Below are positions 4,814 through 5,856 of a stretch of DNA of 5,856 nt, in pieces. Origin of the DNA: JARYLZ01 sp964388275 (GTDB taxonomy: Bacteria > Bacteroidota > Ignavibacteria > SZUA-365). The DNA is taken from NCBI GenBank assembly GCA_964388275.1, contig CAYLZD010000094.1, positions 1-5,856 of the forward strand, written 5' to 3'. The number at the start of each line of letters is the position of its first letter. Position 1 is the first letter of the stretch. The position numbers and the translations under genes were made by a program. Under the pieces are notes generated by a model. The model saw only the letters and a program-made list of their open reading frames with translations. It was not told the DNA's origin and did not search any database.

Positions 4814-5563
4814 TCAGATTACTTTGGCTTCTTCGTGAAGCAGGCGCAACAATTCCGGCACCGCTTCCGCGCCGTTACCGACTATGCGGCCCGCTTGTTT
4901 AACCGGCGGTTTGACCATTTCCAGGGTCTCCACCCGAAGTTCGCAGGGCGCCGGAACAATTTCCTCGATCGGCTTCTTCTTGGCGGCCATAATGCCCTGA
5001 AGTTTCGGATAACGCGGATTATTGAGTCCTTTCTGGGCTGAAATGACCGCGGGCAAATTCGTGACCACTGTTTCCTTTCCGCCTTCAATGTCGCGTTCGG
5101 CTTTCACCAACCCGTCTTCACTTATCTCAAGAGCGCTCACAACCGAAACTGAAGGAATATCCAGCAGGGCGGCCAAAATTCCGGGCACCTGCCATCCGTC
5201 ATAATCGATGGATTGGCGGCCGCAGAACACGACATCCGGTTTTCTTTCCTTGAGGATGCCTGCTATGGCGCTTGCGATGCCGTAAGAATCCCGTTTTTCG
5301 TCTGTTTTCAAGTGTATTCCCTTGTCAGCGCCCATCGCAAAGGCTTTGCGGATAGTTTCCTTTACGGCATCCGGCCCCACGCATATCACCGTGACTTCGC
5401 CTCCGCGCGCTTCTTTGAGCAGAAGTCCGGCTTCAACCCCGAATTCGTCGTATGGATTCAGGATCCACGTAACGCCGCTGGAATCGATCGATTTTCCATC
5501 GCTCCCGATAAGCACCTTCGTCGTAGTGTCGGGAACATGACTTATGCAGACGTAGATGTTCAT
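4814..5563 (-). CDS. etfB: Electron transfer flavoprotein, beta subunit
   Basis: EtfB binds AMP and carries the loop that recognises partner dehydrogenases. The 249 residues show the family strand MNIYVCISHVPDT (1-13), NPYDEFGVEAGLLLKE (36-51), GRQSIDYDGWQVPGILAALL (115-134) in the nucleotide-binding region, and NLPAVISAQKGLNNPRY (169-185). The recognition loop is at about 184-197. Leu188 there matches the human Leu195 that docks into acyl-CoA dehydrogenase. It looks like the non-bifurcating Bacteroidota type, with SIDYDGWQVP rather than the DGDTAQVGP pattern of bifurcating ETFs; this distinction is made from memory of the families. An AGGA lies four bases before the ATG. It is the first gene of the operon, preceded by a Bacteroidota-type promoter. 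The most likely job is fatty-acid or amino-acid oxidation, but no dehydrogenase or ETF:quinone oxidoreductase gene is in the window. Confidence 0.97.
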   Translation of the reverse strand: MNIYVCISHVPDTTTKVLIGSDGKSIDSSGVTWILNPYDEFGVEAGLLLKEARGGEVTVICVGPDAVKETIRKAFAMGADKGIHLKTDEKRDSYGIASAIAGILKERKPDVVFCGRQSIDYDGWQVPGILAALLDIPSVSVVSALEISEDGLVKAERDIEGGKETVVTNLPAVISAQKGLNNPRYPKLQGIMAAKKKPIEEIVPAPCELRVETLEMVKPPVKQAGRIVGNGAEAVPELLRLLHEEAKVI

Positions 5564-5731
5564 TTATTCCTGTTCTGATGGTGGGAAGAATTTATTGATT
5601 CTTGACTCGAAGCAGATCGGTCGACAATGCCAAATATCCGTTTCCAATCCTGCAAAGATACCATTTTGAGGGGCGCTTTACAAGATAATCCGACGTTCCA
5701 AACTCCCGCTCCTCTGCGCCTCTCCTGCTTC
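5564..5731. other. Intergenic leader upstream of etfB
   Basis: Apart from the promoter at 5653-5684 and the AGGA ribosome binding site at 5568-5571, no further gene or structured element is evident. A 65-codon minus-strand ORF (5560-5757) overlaps the etfB start as ATGA. It spans the promoter, resembles no family I know, and is more simply explained as chance. Minus-strand GAGAGGCGCAGAGGAG (about 5711-5726) is a low-complexity purine-rich stretch. Confidence 0.5.
5653..5684 (-). promoter_or_regulatory. Bacteroidota-type promoter of the etfBA operon
   Basis: On the minus strand, CTTG (5684-5681) is followed after exactly 20 bp by TATCTTTG (5660-5653). This agrees with the Bacteroidota primary-sigma consensus of TTG or TTTG at -33, 19-21 bp, then TAnnTTTG at -7. 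The predicted start of transcription is near 5646, giving a leader of about 80 bases. It is the only TAnnTTTG box I found on the minus strand in the window, so the four downstream genes probably depend on it. Confidence 0.75.
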
Positions 5732-5856
5732 TCAAAAACATCCGGGCCCGCGCTCATTCCTAACCGCCAAGACGCCAGAGATTTTGTACGCTTCGCGAAA
5801 CGTCGGTACTGCGGGAACCGCCATCTTCGAGAATTCTTCCACCCAGCCCGTTCCCC
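5732..5856 (-). CDS. Possible C-terminal fragment of an upstream gene (unrecognised)
   Basis: One minus-strand frame is open from the window edge to a TGA at 5732-5734 and encodes 40 residues. They include GWVEEFSKMAVPAVPTF and REAYKISGVLAV. If real, the gene would end about 48 bp before the etfB promoter, which is a natural layout. I do not recognise the protein, and the other frames across 5758-5856 are also open, so coding status is undecided. Part of the stretch (minus-strand GGCGTCTTGGCGGTT) resembles short intergenic repeat sequences I recall from environmental genomes, which argues against it. A perfect palindrome TTCGCGAA lies at 5792-5799. Confidence 0.22.
   Translation of the reverse strand, partial: GTGWVEEFSKMAVPAVPTFREAYKISGVLAVRNERGPGCF

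Noticed and set aside
5560..5757. 65-codon minus-strand ORF overlapping the etfB start as ATGA
   Set aside because: It crosses the predicted etfB promoter, has no recognisable sequence and includes low-complexity stretches.

Overview
The window looks like a chromosomal segment from a moderately GC-rich member of the Bacteroidota/Chlorobi/Ignavibacteria (FCB) assemblage. Four things suggest this. The ETF subunits have a sequence style that I recall from Bacteroidota. A DUF151 nuclease directly follows etfA. There is an UpxY-type NusG paralog. A near-perfect Bacteroidota -33/-7 promoter (TTG, 20 bp, TATCTTTG) lies upstream of etfB. The lineage call is inference. One gene has a full AGGAGG ribosome binding site, which is not typical of many Bacteroidota.

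Right half (2432-5563, minus strand): a compact operon reads etfB, etfA, a bifunctional nuclease (DUF151 plus UVR motif), then an exported TPR protein. The gaps are only 18-24 bp. The promoter sits at 5653-5684. EtfA and EtfB form the FAD/AMP electron carrier between acyl-CoA dehydrogenases and the quinone pool. Why the nuclease and the TPR protein travel with them is not shown by the sequence.

Left half (1-2431): two minus-strand genes of a surface-polysaccharide type locus, a NusG/UpxY/RfaH-like elongation factor and GDP-mannose 4,6-dehydratase (gmd), are separated by 646 bp. That gap holds a plus-strand gene for a stand-alone 23S-rRNA intervening-sequence-type four-helix-bundle protein. 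It is flanked by short tandem arrays with a shared TTCACGYC-type octamer. The two flanking arrays are in inverted orientation, and a third related 9/18-bp array lies at the other end of gmd. The arrays touch or enter every neighbouring gene end: the gmd stop codon, one base before the gmd start, five bases after the four-helix gene stop, and the last codons of the NusG-like gene. The array-flanked four-helix gene is the most unusual part of the window.

The 205-bp space between the TPR gene and the NusG-like gene has no convincing ORF but is unusually dense in hairpins. One hairpin would enclose the ribosome binding site of the NusG-like gene, which appears to start at TTG. The right end (5564-5856) carries the etfB promoter and a possible but unproven C-terminal fragment of an upstream gene. 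No tRNA, rRNA, CRISPR array or transposase gene was seen.
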